Shown piece by piece: positions 33,982 to 41,589 of a DNA stretch of 64,000 bases; positions within the stretch are counted from its first letter, which is position 1; each line of letters opens with the position of its first letter. The notes beneath the pieces were generated by a model that was not told the DNA's origin, did no database searches, and saw only the letters and a list, made by a program, of their open reading frames with translations. This DNA is from Corynebacterium maris DSM 45190 (GTDB taxonomy: Bacteria; Actinomycetota; Actinomycetes; Mycobacteriales; Mycobacteriaceae). A program made the translations under genes and the position numbers. The stretch spans positions 1,550,001 through 1,614,000 of the forward strand of contig NC_021915.1 in NCBI RefSeq assembly GCF_000442645.1, in the 5' to 3' direction.

Positions 33982-34716
33982 ATGAGTTCCGCCCCGCCCA
34001 ACCGGGCCGTTCCGTTTCTGGCCGCCTTCAATGACATCGAGGCGCATCTTCGCGACATGCTGGACGCCAAGCGCAGCGATTCTTTTCGGTGGATGGTCGG
34101 CCAGGCCAGGCGCCGGAGTGTGATCAACGAGGCTTTCGCCGACGAGTTGCAGGAATTTGCGCAGCTGCGCAACGCGATCAGCCACGGCCCTTATCGGGAC
34201 TATCGGCCGATCGCGGAACCGTTGCCGGAGACGGTGGCGGCGATCGAGTTCATCCGCGATGCGCTGCATGATCCGCCGACGGCCATGTCCGTGCTCGGCG
34301 ATCAACAGGTCGTGACCGTCTCCCCCGGCGATGACATTCGCGTCGCGCTGCAGATTCTGCGGACCACCACGATCTCCCAGTTTCCGGTGTATGACACCGG
34401 CCGCTGCGTCGATTTGCTGACCACGAACACGATCGCCCGGTGGGTGGCGGCGGACTTGGACGACAACGACCATTTGGACGGGCGCACGGTGCGCGACGTG
34501 TTGGATTACGCGGAGTCCTCGGATTACGCGGTCTTTTTGCCCCGCGACGTGTTGGCCCAGGAGGCGTTGGAGGCGTTGACCACTCCGCCGAAGGGGAAGC
34601 CGTTGCCGCGGGCGGCGATCATCACGGAGGTCGGTCGCGCCGATCATCGGCCGGTGCGGGTCATCGGCGGGTCAGACATCGCAGCGCTGGTCGAGGCGGT
34701 CAGCCCGCTCAGGTGA
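33982..34716 (+). CDS. HEPN-like helical domain fused to a CBS domain pair
   Basis: The 244-residue protein has no signal or membrane segment. Residues 8-95 are helical (FLAAFNDIEAHLRDML, then LQEFAQLRNAISHGP) and contain R63-x4-H68, the RNxxxH signature of HEPN domains, many of which are ribonucleases or nucleotidyltransferase partners. Residues about 101-155 and 170-240 form two CBS motifs (VTVSPGDDIRVALQIL, TISQFPVYD, VRVIGGSDIAAL), which usually bind adenine nucleotides. The CBS pair is clear; the HEPN call rests on motif and helix pattern. It is divergent from the SNF2 helicase. Confidence 0.75.
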   Translation: MSSAPPNRAVPFLAAFNDIEAHLRDMLDAKRSDSFRWMVGQARRRSVINEAFADELQEFAQLRNAISHGPYRDYRPIAEPLPETVAAIEFIRDALHDPPTAMSVLGDQQVVTVSPGDDIRVALQILRTTTISQFPVYDTGRCVDLLTTNTIARWVAADLDDNDHLDGRTVRDVLDYAESSDYAVFLPRDVLAQEALEALTTPPKGKPLPRAAIITEVGRADHRPVRVIGGSDIAALVEAVSPLR

Positions 34717-34753
34717 AACGCGCGCAGGCACAACCACCCCTTTGTTGACACGT

Positions 34754-34788
34754 CATAAAGTTGGTGGTTGAGTAGCACCCATAAAGTT
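34754..34788 (+). repeat. Direct repeat CATAAAGTT upstream of the LLM oxidoreductase
   Basis: CATAAAGTT occurs at 34754-34762 and 34780-34788, 26 bases apart (start to start), about 40-70 bases before ATG 34823. TTGACA at 34745-34750 is a consensus -35 but no matching -10 is obvious at 16-18 bases. The repeats may be a regulator site or promoter parts. Confidence 0.4.
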
Positions 34789-34822
34789 AAACGGCCCCCC
34801 TAAAGCACAAGGACATCCCACC

Positions 34823-35956
34823 ATGCAGTTCGGCATCTTCACCATCGGTGACGTCACCACCGACCCCACCACCGGCACCACCCCCACCGAACATGAGCGC
34901 ATCAACGCGATGACCCAGATCGCGCTCAAGGCCGAGGAGGTCGGCTTAGACGTCTTCGCCACCGGCGAGCACCACAACCCGCCCTTCGTCCCCTCCTCGC
35001 CCACCACCCACCTGGGCTACATCGCGGCCAAGACCGAAAAGCTCCAGCTGTCGACCGCCACCACACTGATCACCACCAACGACCCGGTGAAGATCGCCGA
35101 GGACTACGCCTTCCTGCAGCACCTGTCCGGCGGGCGGGTCGACCTGATGATGGGCCGCGGCAACACCGGCCCGGTCTACCCGTGGTTCGGCAAGGACATC
35201 CGTCAGGGCATCCCCCTGGCCATCGAGAACTACCACCTGCTGCGCCGACTGTGGCGCGAGCAGACCGTCAACTGGGAAGGGAAATTCCGCACCCCGCTGC
35301 AGGGCTACACCTCCACCCCCGCCCCGCTCGACGGCGTCCCGCCGTTCGTCTGGCACGGTTCCATCCGCTCCGTCGAAATCGCGGAGCAGGCCGCCTACTA
35401 CGGCGACGGGTTTTTCCACAACAACATCTTCTGGAACAAAGAACACATCACCCGCATGGTCTCGCTGTACCGCCGTCGCTACGAGGCCTACGGCCACGGC
35501 CGCGCCGACCAGGCCATCGTGGGCCTCGGCGGCCAGGTCTACATCGCCGACACCGAGGAGCAGGCCAAGCGGGAGTTCCGCCCCTACTTCGACAACGCCC
35601 CCGTCTACGGCCACGGCCCGACGCTGGAGGAGTTCACCGAGATGACGCCGCTGACCGTCGGCACCGTCGAGCAGGTCATCGAGCGCACCATGGAGTTCGC
35701 CGACTGGGTCGGCGACTACCAGCGACAGCTCTTCCTCATGGACCACGCCGGCCTGCCGCTGGAGACCGTCCTGAACCAAATCGAGATCCTGGGCACCCAA
35801 GTCGTGCCGGAACTGCGCAAGCGCATGGCGGCCCGCCGGCCGGAGCACGTCCCCTCCGGCCCGCCGACCCACGCCTCCCTCAGCGCCGACCGCAACCACC
35901 CGCACTTCCGGATCACCCCGGGCGCCGACGGCATTCAGGACAGCTACACGATTTAG
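34823..35956 (+). CDS. LLM-class flavin-dependent oxidoreductase, CE1758 family
   Basis: Bacterial luciferase-like FMN-dependent monooxygenase of 377 residues. The TIM-barrel pattern is clear (MQFGIFTIGD at the start, DVFATGEHHNPPFVPSS, VDLMMGRGNTGP). ATG 34823 has AAGGA nine bases upstream. The next gene encodes its reductase, and the two-gene arrangement is the named CE1758/CE1759 pair known in corynebacteria and relatives. Substrate unknown. No flavin is made by this cluster; the reductase would supply FMNH2. Confidence 0.88.
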   Translation: MQFGIFTIGDVTTDPTTGTTPTEHERINAMTQIALKAEEVGLDVFATGEHHNPPFVPSSPTTHLGYIAAKTEKLQLSTATTLITTNDPVKIAEDYAFLQHLSGGRVDLMMGRGNTGPVYPWFGKDIRQGIPLAIENYHLLRRLWREQTVNWEGKFRTPLQGYTSTPAPLDGVPPFVWHGSIRSVEIAEQAAYYGDGFFHNNIFWNKEHITRMVSLYRRRYEAYGHGRADQAIVGLGGQVYIADTEEQAKREFRPYFDNAPVYGHGPTLEEFTEMTPLTVGTVEQVIERTMEFADWVGDYQRQLFLMDHAGLPLETVLNQIEILGTQVVPELRKRMAARRPEHVPSGPPTHASLSADRNHPHFRITPGADGIQDSYTI

Positions 35957-35998
35957 TCCGACCACTCCGTATGATAGCGTTGGACAGAGCAGTCTAGA

Positions 35999-36010
35999 TT
36001 GAACTTTCAA
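35999..36010 (+). promoter_or_regulatory. Inverted repeat before the FMN reductase gene
   Basis: TTGAA-CT-TTCAA at 35999-36010, in the 72-base gap between the monooxygenase and the reductase, 19 bases before ATG 36029. A 5+2+5 palindrome of this type could be a small repressor site or chance. TATGAT at 35970-35975 is a possible -10. Confidence 0.3.
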
Positions 36011-36028
36011 GTAGGTACAGGGGAAGAA

Positions 36029-36712
36029 ATGCGCACACTCATGGTCGTCACGGCCGGCCTCTCCAATCCGTCGAGCACCCGCCAGGTCGCCGACCGCATC
36101 TCGGACGCCGTCACCACCGCCGTGACCGCCCGGGGCGAAGCATTGGAGGTCAAGGTCGTCGAACTGCGCGAGATCATCAACGACCTCGCCCAGGTCATGT
36201 CGACCGGAATGTCCACGCAGCGCCTCGACGAGATCAAGCGGGACCTGTCGGCCGCCGACGGACTCATCGCCGTCACCCCCGTGTTCAAGGCCAGCTACTC
36301 CGGGCTGTTCAAAATGTTCTTCGACGTCTTGGACCAGGACGCCCTCAACGGCATGCCCACGATCATCGCCGCCACCGCCGGCAGCGCCCGCCACTCCCTC
36401 GTCCTGGAGTTCGCCGTGCGCCCGCTGCTGGTCTACCTGCGCTCCCGCGTCGCCCCCACCAGCCTTTTTGCCGCCACCGAGGACTTCGGCAGCTCCGAAG
36501 GCGCCGCCTTCGAACGCCGCATCCACCGCGCGGCCGGAGAGCTCGCCGACATGATGGTCGACTCCGCCAGCGCCGTCGGCGGCCTCGGCGGCGTCACCGC
36601 TGAGGGACAGGGCACCGAGCGACGTCGCAAGACCGGCGTGCTCGAAGCCGACGATGAGATCACCCCGTTCGCGGAGATGCTCAAGGGGCTCGACGGCACT
36701 CCCAGCAAGTAG
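36029..36712 (+). CDS. NAD(P)H-dependent FMN reductase, CE1759 family (LLM partner)
   Basis: Flavodoxin-fold reductase of 227 residues with the flavin phosphate loop at the N-terminus (VVTAGLSNPSSTRQVADRI), ITVTPVF-like core VTPVFKASYSGLFKMFFD and a C-terminal extension with ETEGQG-type loop. ATG 36029 has GGGAAG upstream. It is the expected partner that reduces FMN for the luciferase-like enzyme upstream. Confidence 0.88.
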   Translation: MRTLMVVTAGLSNPSSTRQVADRISDAVTTAVTARGEALEVKVVELREIINDLAQVMSTGMSTQRLDEIKRDLSAADGLIAVTPVFKASYSGLFKMFFDVLDQDALNGMPTIIAATAGSARHSLVLEFAVRPLLVYLRSRVAPTSLFAATEDFGSSEGAAFERRIHRAAGELADMMVDSASAVGGLGGVTAEGQGTERRRKTGVLEADDEITPFAEMLKGLDGTPSK

Positions 36713-36738
36713 CCCGCTTCCCTGCCCGCATAACGATA

Positions 36739-36780
36739 ACGATCGCCCACCCCGCATGCGCGGAGTGGGCGATCGTCTTT
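36739..36780 (+). terminator. Terminator after the FMN reductase gene
   Basis: Perfect 12-base arms at 36739-36750 and 36765-36776, loop of 14 with extra G/C pairs possible, followed by CTTT on the plus strand. It lies between the plus-strand reductase and the convergent hisS and may stop transcription from both sides. Confidence 0.75.
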
Positions 36781-36793
36781 GCCCCCAAGGGGC

Positions 36794-38077
36794 CTACTCG
36801 GACAGGGCCGCCTGAATGGCGGTGACCACGTCAGTCAGCGCCACCGGCTGCTGCGACTGATCCGCCATGTCCTTCACGGACACGGTGCCGGACTCCAGCT
36901 CGGACTCGCCGAGCACCAGCGCCAGGCGGGCGCCCGCGCGGCTGGCGCCTTTCATCGCGCCCTTGAGCCCGCGGTCGCCGTAGGCCATGTCCGCGGTGAC
37001 CCCGGCGGTGCGCAGCTCGTCGATGAGCAGCGCCATGCGACGCTTGGCGTCCGCCCCCAACGCGACGCCGTAGACCTCGACGCGACGCTCCGCCGCGGCG
37101 AGGGAAATGCCTTCCGCCTCCAGGGCGAGGACGGTGCGGTCGACACCCAGGCCGTAGCCGATGCCCGACAGGTCCTGGCCGCCGAGCTGCGCCATCAGAC
37201 CGTCGTAACGGCCGCCGCCGCCGATGCCCGACTGTGCGCCGAGCCCGTCGTGGACGAACTCGAAGGTGGTCTTCGTGTAGTAGTCCAGGCCGCGGACCAT
37301 GCGCGGGTTGAGCTCATAAGCCACGCCCATGTCGTCGAGAAGACCCAGCACCGTGTCGAAGTGCGCGCGGCAGTCGTCGCAGAGGTGATCGCGCATCAGC
37401 GGGGCGTCGGCGGTCATCTCGCGGACCTCTTCGCGCTTGTCGTCGAGGACGCGCAAGGGGTTGATTTCCGCCCGCTCGCGGGTCTCCTCGTCTAGCGGCA
37501 GGTCGAAGAGGAATTTCTGCAGTGCCTCGCGGTAGGCCGGACGGCAGTTCTCGTCGCCCAAGCTGGTCAGCTCCAGGCGGAAACCGGTCAGGCCAAGGCT
37601 GCGGTAGGAACGGTCCGCCAGCGCGATGACCTCAGCGTCCAGCGCCGGGTCGTCGACCCCGATGGCCTCAATGCCGACCTGCTGCAGCTGGCGGTAACGG
37701 CCGGCCTGCGGGCGCTCATAGCGGAAGAAGGGGCCGTAGTAGTTCAGCTTCACGGGCAGCTGACCGCGGTCCAGGTTGTGCTGGATGACCGCGCGCATGA
37801 CGCCCGCGGTGCCCTCCGGGCGCAAGGTGACGGAGCGCTCCCCGCGGTCGGCGAAAGTGTACATTTCCTTGGACACCACGTCGGTGGATTCGCCGACGCC
37901 GCGGGCGAACAGGCTCGTGTCCTCGAAGATCGGCAACTCAATGTGCTGGAAGCCGGCCAGATGGGCCTGACGCACGAACTCGTCGCGCACCGCGAGGAAG
38001 GTCGCTGAAGTCGGAGGAACGTAGTCGGGCACGCCCTTGGGCGCCGACAGGGCCTGGAATTTCTGCTTGTCGCTCAC
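36794..38077 (-). CDS. hisS: Histidyl-tRNA synthetase
   Basis: Class II synthetase charging tRNA-His. The 427-residue product has the N-terminal [11 protein letters not shown], motif 2 with [21 protein letters not shown], the histidine-binding [13 protein letters not shown] and motif 3 GGGGRYDGL. The C-terminal anticodon-binding domain is complete. It starts 37 bases after the MBL-fold hydrolase gene stop. Confidence 0.97.
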   Translation of the reverse strand: MSDKQKFQALSAPKGVPDYVPPTSATFLAVRDEFVRQAHLAGFQHIELPIFEDTSLFARGVGESTDVVSKEMYTFADRGERSVTLRPEGTAGVMRAVIQHNLDRGQLPVKLNYYGPFFRYERPQAGRYRQLQQVGIEAIGVDDPALDAEVIALADRSYRSLGLTGFRLELTSLGDENCRPAYREALQKFLFDLPLDEETRERAEINPLRVLDDKREEVREMTADAPLMRDHLCDDCRAHFDTVLGLLDDMGVAYELNPRMVRGLDYYTKTTFEFVHDGLGAQSGIGGGGRYDGLMAQLGGQDLSGIGYGLGVDRTVLALEAEGISLAAAERRVEVYGVALGADAKRRMALLIDELRTAGVTADMAYGDRGLKGAMKGASRAGARLALVLGESELESGTVSVKDMADQSQQPVALTDVVTAIQAALSE

Positions 38078-38114
38078 GGGCGCTCATTCTACCCCGTATG
38101 TCGGGCCGACCAGG

Positions 38115-38756
38115 TCATTGCCCCAACGAGGTGAGGAAGGGGTTGCTGACCCGCTCTGCGCGCATGGTGGTCGTCGGGCCGTGGCCGGGCAGCAGCGCCA
38201 GCTTATCCGCCAACCCCCACACCGGCCCGCGCAACGTCGCGTCCATCGCCGCCGGGTCGGAGAACGCCAGATCCGTGCGCCCGATGGAGCCTCGGAACAC
38301 CACGTCGCCGACGATCGCGAACTCCTCGGTCACCAGCAGCACTGACCCCGGCGAGTGCCCCGGAGCGTGCAGCACCTCGAAGTCGTGGCCGACGAAGGTG
38401 GCCGTCTCCCCCGCCACGAGGTCGCGCACGTCGTCGACCGGGGTCATCTTGTCCGCGTCGAACATCGCCCGGGTCTGCGGCGAACCGCCCTTACCGGCTT
38501 CCAGCATGAAGGCGTCTTCGGGGTGGATGTAGACGGGCACGTCGAAACGCCGCGCCAGGTCGCCGGCGTCGCGCGTGTGATCGAGGTGGCCGTGCGTGAG
38601 GATGATCGCCTCCAGCGTCAGGGAATTCTCGCTGAGGTGGGCGACGATCCGGTCGTGGGTGTGCATGCCGGGGTCGACGACGGCCACCGTGCCGTCGTTC
38701 TCCAGCAGGTAGGTGTTTGTTTTATAAGGGCCGGCGGCAAATCCCGAGAGCTTCAT
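38115..38756 (-). CDS. MBL-fold metallo-hydrolase (glyoxalase II-like)
   Basis: The 213-residue cytoplasmic protein has the dimetal motif THGHLDHTRDAG (THxHxDH), HAPGHSPGS and a later metal Asp in IVGDVVFRGSIGR, plus LLPGHGPTTT at the C-terminus. This is the small hydroxyacylglutathione hydrolase-like subgroup; since actinobacteria use mycothiol, a glutathione thioester is not the likely substrate. It is immediately upstream of hisS, as in other corynebacteria. Confidence 0.9.
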   Translation of the reverse strand: MKLSGFAAGPYKTNTYLLENDGTVAVVDPGMHTHDRIVAHLSENSLTLEAIILTHGHLDHTRDAGDLARRFDVPVYIHPEDAFMLEAGKGGSPQTRAMFDADKMTPVDDVRDLVAGETATFVGHDFEVLHAPGHSPGSVLLVTEEFAIVGDVVFRGSIGRTDLAFSDPAAMDATLRGPVWGLADKLALLPGHGPTTTMRAERVSNPFLTSLGQ

Positions 38757-38771
38757 GGCCGGTAAGTCTAA

Positions 38772-38810
38772 CGCCCAGCCGGCGACCGCGAAACGGCCGG
38801 CGACTGGGCG
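38772..38810 (-). terminator. Possible terminator hairpin after tpx
   Basis: CGCCCAGCCGGC at 38772-38783 can pair with GCCGG (38796-38800) plus CTGGGCG (38804-38810), with a three-base bulge. It lies just after the tpx stop on the minus strand; no strong T tract. Confidence 0.45.
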
Positions 38811-38846
38811 GGGCAGGCGTCCTGCGTGACGACGCCGGCGAAAGCG

Positions 38847-39344
38847 TTACTTCAGCGCGTCGACGGCGGCGTCGTAGTTCGGCTCCTGCGTGATTTCCTC
38901 GAGCAGCTCGGTGTAGATGACCTGGTGGTTGGCGTCGGTGACCACGACCGCGCGGGACAGCAGCCCCTTCAGCGGGGAGCCCTCGAGGGTGACGCCGAAG
39001 TCCTCGCCGAAGGAGGAACGGAAGGCGGATCCCATCGTGACGTCGCCGATGCCCTCGTCGCCCACGAAGCGGGACTGCGCGAACGGCAGGTCCTTGGACA
39101 CGCCGAGCACGACGGTGTTGTCCAAATCGGCGGCGCGGTTGTTGAATTCCCGGACCGAAGCGGCGCACACGCCGGTGTCCAGGGACGGGAAAATGTTCAG
39201 CACCAGGCGCTTGCCGGCGAACTTCTCGGAGGAGAACTCCCCGAGCTCGCCGTCGGTCAGTTCAAACGGCGGCAAGTGCGTGCCGACGGCAGGCAGCTCG
39301 CCGACGGTGGTGGTGGGATCATCAGAAAATTTAACGTTAGCCAT
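38847..39344 (-). CDS. tpx: Thiol peroxidase (Tpx), resolving cysteine absent
   Basis: Atypical-peroxiredoxin-family peroxidase, 165 residues. The peroxidatic Cys60 is in FPSLDTGVC. The region that normally holds the resolving Cys (RFC) here reads AQSRFVGDE with Val94 (codon 39063-39065), and Cys60 is the only cysteine in the protein. It would therefore have to work as a one-Cys enzyme resolved by another thiol such as mycothiol or thioredoxin. ATG 39344 has AAGG ten bases upstream; an in-frame GTG at 39350 is less likely. Confidence 0.92.
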   Translation of the reverse strand: MANVKFSDDPTTTVGELPAVGTHLPPFELTDGELGEFSSEKFAGKRLVLNIFPSLDTGVCAASVREFNNRAADLDNTVVLGVSKDLPFAQSRFVGDEGIGDVTMGSAFRSSFGEDFGVTLEGSPLKGLLSRAVVVTDANHQVIYTELLEEITQEPNYDAAVDALK

Positions 39345-39497
39345 GCCCACTACCTTAGTGAGTTTCGCATCGGCCCGCCCTCTCCTCCGCTGTCTGCCGC
39401 TCCGCCCGCTAGAATTACCCGGCAGCCCCCTCTGGCGCCTGCACCGTATTTCGGCCGGCGTCAGTACCCCGATCGATCAGGTGAGGAACACATTCAG

Positions 39498-40346
39498 GTG
39501 AGCAGCAACAAAGAGCGCGGACAACAGGCGCTCAACAGCCTCGAAAAAGAACTGAAGGCCCGCGACCGGAAGCAGAAGCGTGGCCCCTGGATCGTCGCGG
39601 CCGCGGCCGCCGTCATCATCCTGGCCATCGCCGGCGGCATCCTGTACCTGGCGACCCAGCCCGGCGATGAAACCGTCGTGGCCGACGACGAGACCACCGC
39701 CGCCCCCACCCCGGAGCAGGAAGATTTCCAGGTGCTGTCGATGGAGCGCAATGAGGCGCTGCCGGCGACGGTGTCCTGCACCTACGAGGAGACCGGCGAA
39801 GACACCAACGGCGCGACCCTCCCGCCGACCGAGGATATTTCCGCGGAGGGCACCGTCACGGTGAACCTGACCACCAACCAGGGCGAGATCGGCATGGAAC
39901 TCGACCGCACCGTCGCCCCGTGCACCGTCAACGCAGTGGAGCACCTCGCGGACGAAGGCTTCTACGACGACACCGTCTGCCACCGCCTGACCACCTCCGG
40001 CCTGCATGTCCTGCAGTGCGGCGACCCGACCGGCACCGGCGCCGGCGGCCCGGGCTTTGAGTTCCCGAACGAATACCCGACCGATGAGGCCGAGGACACC
40101 AGCAGCCCGGTCGTCTACCCGCGTGGTTCCATCGCCATGGCCAACGCCGGCCCGGACACCAACGGCTCCCAGTTCTTCCTCAACTACGACGATTCCCCGC
40201 TACAGCCGAACTACACCTACTTCGGCCAGATCTCCGAGGAGGGTCTGGCGACGCTGGACGCCATCGCAGAGACCGGCGTGCAGGGCGGCATGGGCGACGG
40301 CGCCCCGGCGGAGGAAGTGCGTATCGAATCCGCCGACGTCGCTTAA
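39498..40346 (+). CDS. Membrane-anchored cyclophilin-type peptidyl-prolyl isomerase
   Basis: The 282-residue protein has a basic cytoplasmic N-terminus rich in Lys/Arg/Glu, one transmembrane segment at about residues 33-55, a Thr/Glu/Pro-rich linker, and an extracytoplasmic cyclophilin domain with GSIAMANAGPDTNGSQFFL and TYFGQISEEG. The GTG start at 39498 has GAGGA ten bases upstream. It would assist folding of secreted or membrane proteins. It lies between tpx and the small secreted protein genes, divergent from tpx over 153 bases. Confidence 0.9.
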   Translation: MSSNKERGQQALNSLEKELKARDRKQKRGPWIVAAAAAVIILAIAGGILYLATQPGDETVVADDETTAAPTPEQEDFQVLSMERNEALPATVSCTYEETGEDTNGATLPPTEDISAEGTVTVNLTTNQGEIGMELDRTVAPCTVNAVEHLADEGFYDDTVCHRLTTSGLHVLQCGDPTGTGAGGPGFEFPNEYPTDEAEDTSSPVVYPRGSIAMANAGPDTNGSQFFLNYDDSPLQPNYTYFGQISEEGLATLDAIAETGVQGGMGDGAPAEEVRIESADVA

Positions 40347-40393
40347 CGCCTGAGCAGCGAGCTGGCCTTATCTTATATTTTCCTGAGTTTTCC

Positions 40394-40422
40394 TTGATTA
40401 CTGCTTAGTAAGGAAGTAAAGT
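40394..40422 (+). promoter_or_regulatory. Promoter candidate for small secreted gene A
   Basis: TTGATT (40394-40399), 17-base spacer, TAAAGT (40417-40422), 48 bases before ATG 40470. The preceding region also has imperfect inverted repeats (GAGCTGG near 40358 and CCAGCTC at 40423-40429) that may end the cyclophilin transcript. Confidence 0.5.
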
Positions 40423-40469
40423 CCAGCTCGTTGTCTTTGTCCCCCTATATTTCCACGGTTAGGAACCCC

Positions 40470-40799
40470 ATGACCCTGCGCAAGAGCCTCGTCGCCGCCG
40501 CCACCGCCCTCACTGTCTCCGCCGCCGGTGTCGGCGTCGCCTCCGCTGCGGAGCCGGCCACCGACACCAACCAGTCCAGCCAGTTCATCCTGGCCGCCGA
40601 CGGTAACGACGATAAGGGCAGCAGCTCCTCTTCCCTGGGCAGCAGCAACGACGATAAGAAAGAGGAAGGCGGAGAGGTCACTGACGGTGGCTCCTCCGAC
40701 ATCGACGTTGAGGATGTTACGGGTTGGCTCGGCGTGTTCACCGCCATCATCGGTGCTGCTTCCGCTCTGGCTGGCTTCATCAGCAAGTTCATGGCCTAA
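40470..40799 (+). CDS. Small secreted protein A with C-terminal hydrophobic helix (paralogue of the next gene)
   Basis: Not a named family that I recognise. The 109-residue product has a Sec signal peptide (MTLRKSLVAAATALTVSAAG, cleavage near VASAA at 25-27), a Ser/Asp/Gly-rich flexible middle (SSSSSLGSSNDDKKEEGGE) and a C-terminal helix of about 28 residues starting DVTGWLGVFTAIIGAASAL (82-108). ATG 40470 has AGGAAC upstream. Its signal and C-terminal helix align well with the gene at 41008. Location between a cyclophilin and a nucleotidase suggests cell-envelope function, by inference. Confidence 0.75.
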   Translation: MTLRKSLVAAATALTVSAAGVGVASAAEPATDTNQSSQFILAADGNDDKGSSSSSLGSSNDDKKEEGGEVTDGGSSDIDVEDVTGWLGVFTAIIGAASALAGFISKFMA

Positions 40800-40837
40800 T
40801 CTGCACCAAACGTAATCATGGCGAGACTTAAGTCGCC

Positions 40838-40878
40838 ATATAGCCCGCTGCCCTTTCGGCAGCGGGCTATATGTTTTT
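40838..40878 (+). terminator. Strong intrinsic terminator after gene A
   Basis: Perfect 15-base arms (40838-40852 and 40858-40872, loop of 5) followed by GTTTTT (40873-40878). It ends gene A and separates it from gene B, which has its own promoter, so the two paralogues are separately transcribed. Confidence 0.9.
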
Positions 40879-40939
40879 AGGGGGCTTTTCTCTACAGAAC
40901 CCCTGGTCTCCCCACGTATGAAGCAGGATGTGGCAATGT

Positions 40940-40967
40940 TTGCGAAGCTGTAAAACTCGTCTACACT
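40940..40967 (+). promoter_or_regulatory. Promoter for small secreted gene B
   Basis: TTGCGA (40940-40945), 16-base spacer, TACACT (40962-40967), 40 bases before ATG 41008. This is the best -35/-10 pair seen in the window. Confidence 0.6.
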
Positions 40968-41007
40968 TCCTTGTGATCCCCTGTCTCCCTTCTGGATTGG
41001 ACCCCGC

Positions 41008-41355
41008 ATGAACATTCGCAAAGGCTTGATCGCCGCCGCCACCGTCGCCGCCGTGTCTTTCACTGGCGTCGCCGCTGTTTCCGCGCAGGAGAATACCAAG
41101 GTTGAAGATCAAGAGGTCGAGGCCACCGACAATGGCGGTGAGCCCGGCGAAGGCGAGAACGGCAACGTCGAAGACGGCCCCAGCGGTGAAGGCGAGACCG
41201 GCGGCGACGAGACCGAGAAGGAAGAGAATAAAGAGGGATCCTCCTCCTCTTCTGATGCCAACCCGACTGACATCAAGGCATGGATCGGTGTCTTCACCGC
41301 TGTGATCTCTGCGCTCTCTGCGGCCTTTGCTTTCTTCAACCGTTACTTCAAGTAA
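41008..41355 (+). CDS. Small secreted protein B with C-terminal hydrophobic helix (paralogue of the previous gene)
   Basis: The 115-residue product has a Sec signal peptide (MNIRKGLIAAATVAAVSFTG, cleavage near AAVSAQ at about 26), a very acidic Glu/Gly-rich middle (30-76), a five-Ser run and a C-terminal helix (DIKAWIGVFTAVISALSAAF, about 88-115) ending in NRYFK. It shares the WxGVFTA core and the signal peptide with protein A but not the middle. It has its own promoter and is followed by the long palindrome at 41480-41532. Function unknown; envelope association is inferred from secretion plus the terminal hydrophobic helix. Confidence 0.75.
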   Translation: MNIRKGLIAAATVAAVSFTGVAAVSAQENTKVEDQEVEATDNGGEPGEGENGNVEDGPSGEGETGGDETEKEENKEGSSSSSDANPTDIKAWIGVFTAVISALSAAFAFFNRYFK

Positions 41356-41479
41356 GTGACGTTTCATTCTCTGAACGCATAGAGAATTTTGCACACCCCG
41401 ATTCGATCAGGCGGAAAACTGCCTCGAACCGGAGTGCCGTTGTTTTTAGCCCTCACGCTCGCTATTCTGAGGGTGCTGT

Positions 41480-41532
41480 AAACACTGAAGGCGTGGTTTC
41501 TGAACAGTTCAGAAACCACGCCTTCAGTGTTT
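41480..41532 (+). repeat. 53-base perfect inverted repeat (26-base arms, 1-base centre)
   Basis: Left arm 41480-41505, centre A41506, right arm 41507-41532, no mismatch. It lies between the convergent ends of secreted gene B (stop 41355) and the nucleotidase (stop 41590). It may act as a bidirectional terminator, but the stem is about twice the usual length and has no long T tract. An imperfect hairpin (AGCCCTCA pairing with TGAGGGTGCT) lies just upstream. The remainder of 41356-41589 holds no convincing gene. Confidence 0.85.
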
Positions 41533-41589
41533 AATCTATAACCAACTGTTGTGTACTGAATCATGCAGTCGGCAGAGCAGGTCACATGC

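Noticed and set aside
36739..36776. Treating the stem before hisS as a leader attenuator
   Set aside because: It lies downstream of hisS (its 3' side) and of the FMN reductase gene, so it is a terminator between convergent genes.
40470..41355. The two small secreted genes as PorA/PorH porins
   Set aside because: PorA and PorH are shorter and lack signal peptides, while these have Sec signals and acidic linkers; similarity is only in having a helical segment. PorB/PorC-like relationship cannot be tested here.
41364..41585. Small open frame on the minus strand across the long palindrome
   Set aside because: It consists mainly of the palindrome translated in both directions, has no ribosome binding site and no family-like sequence.
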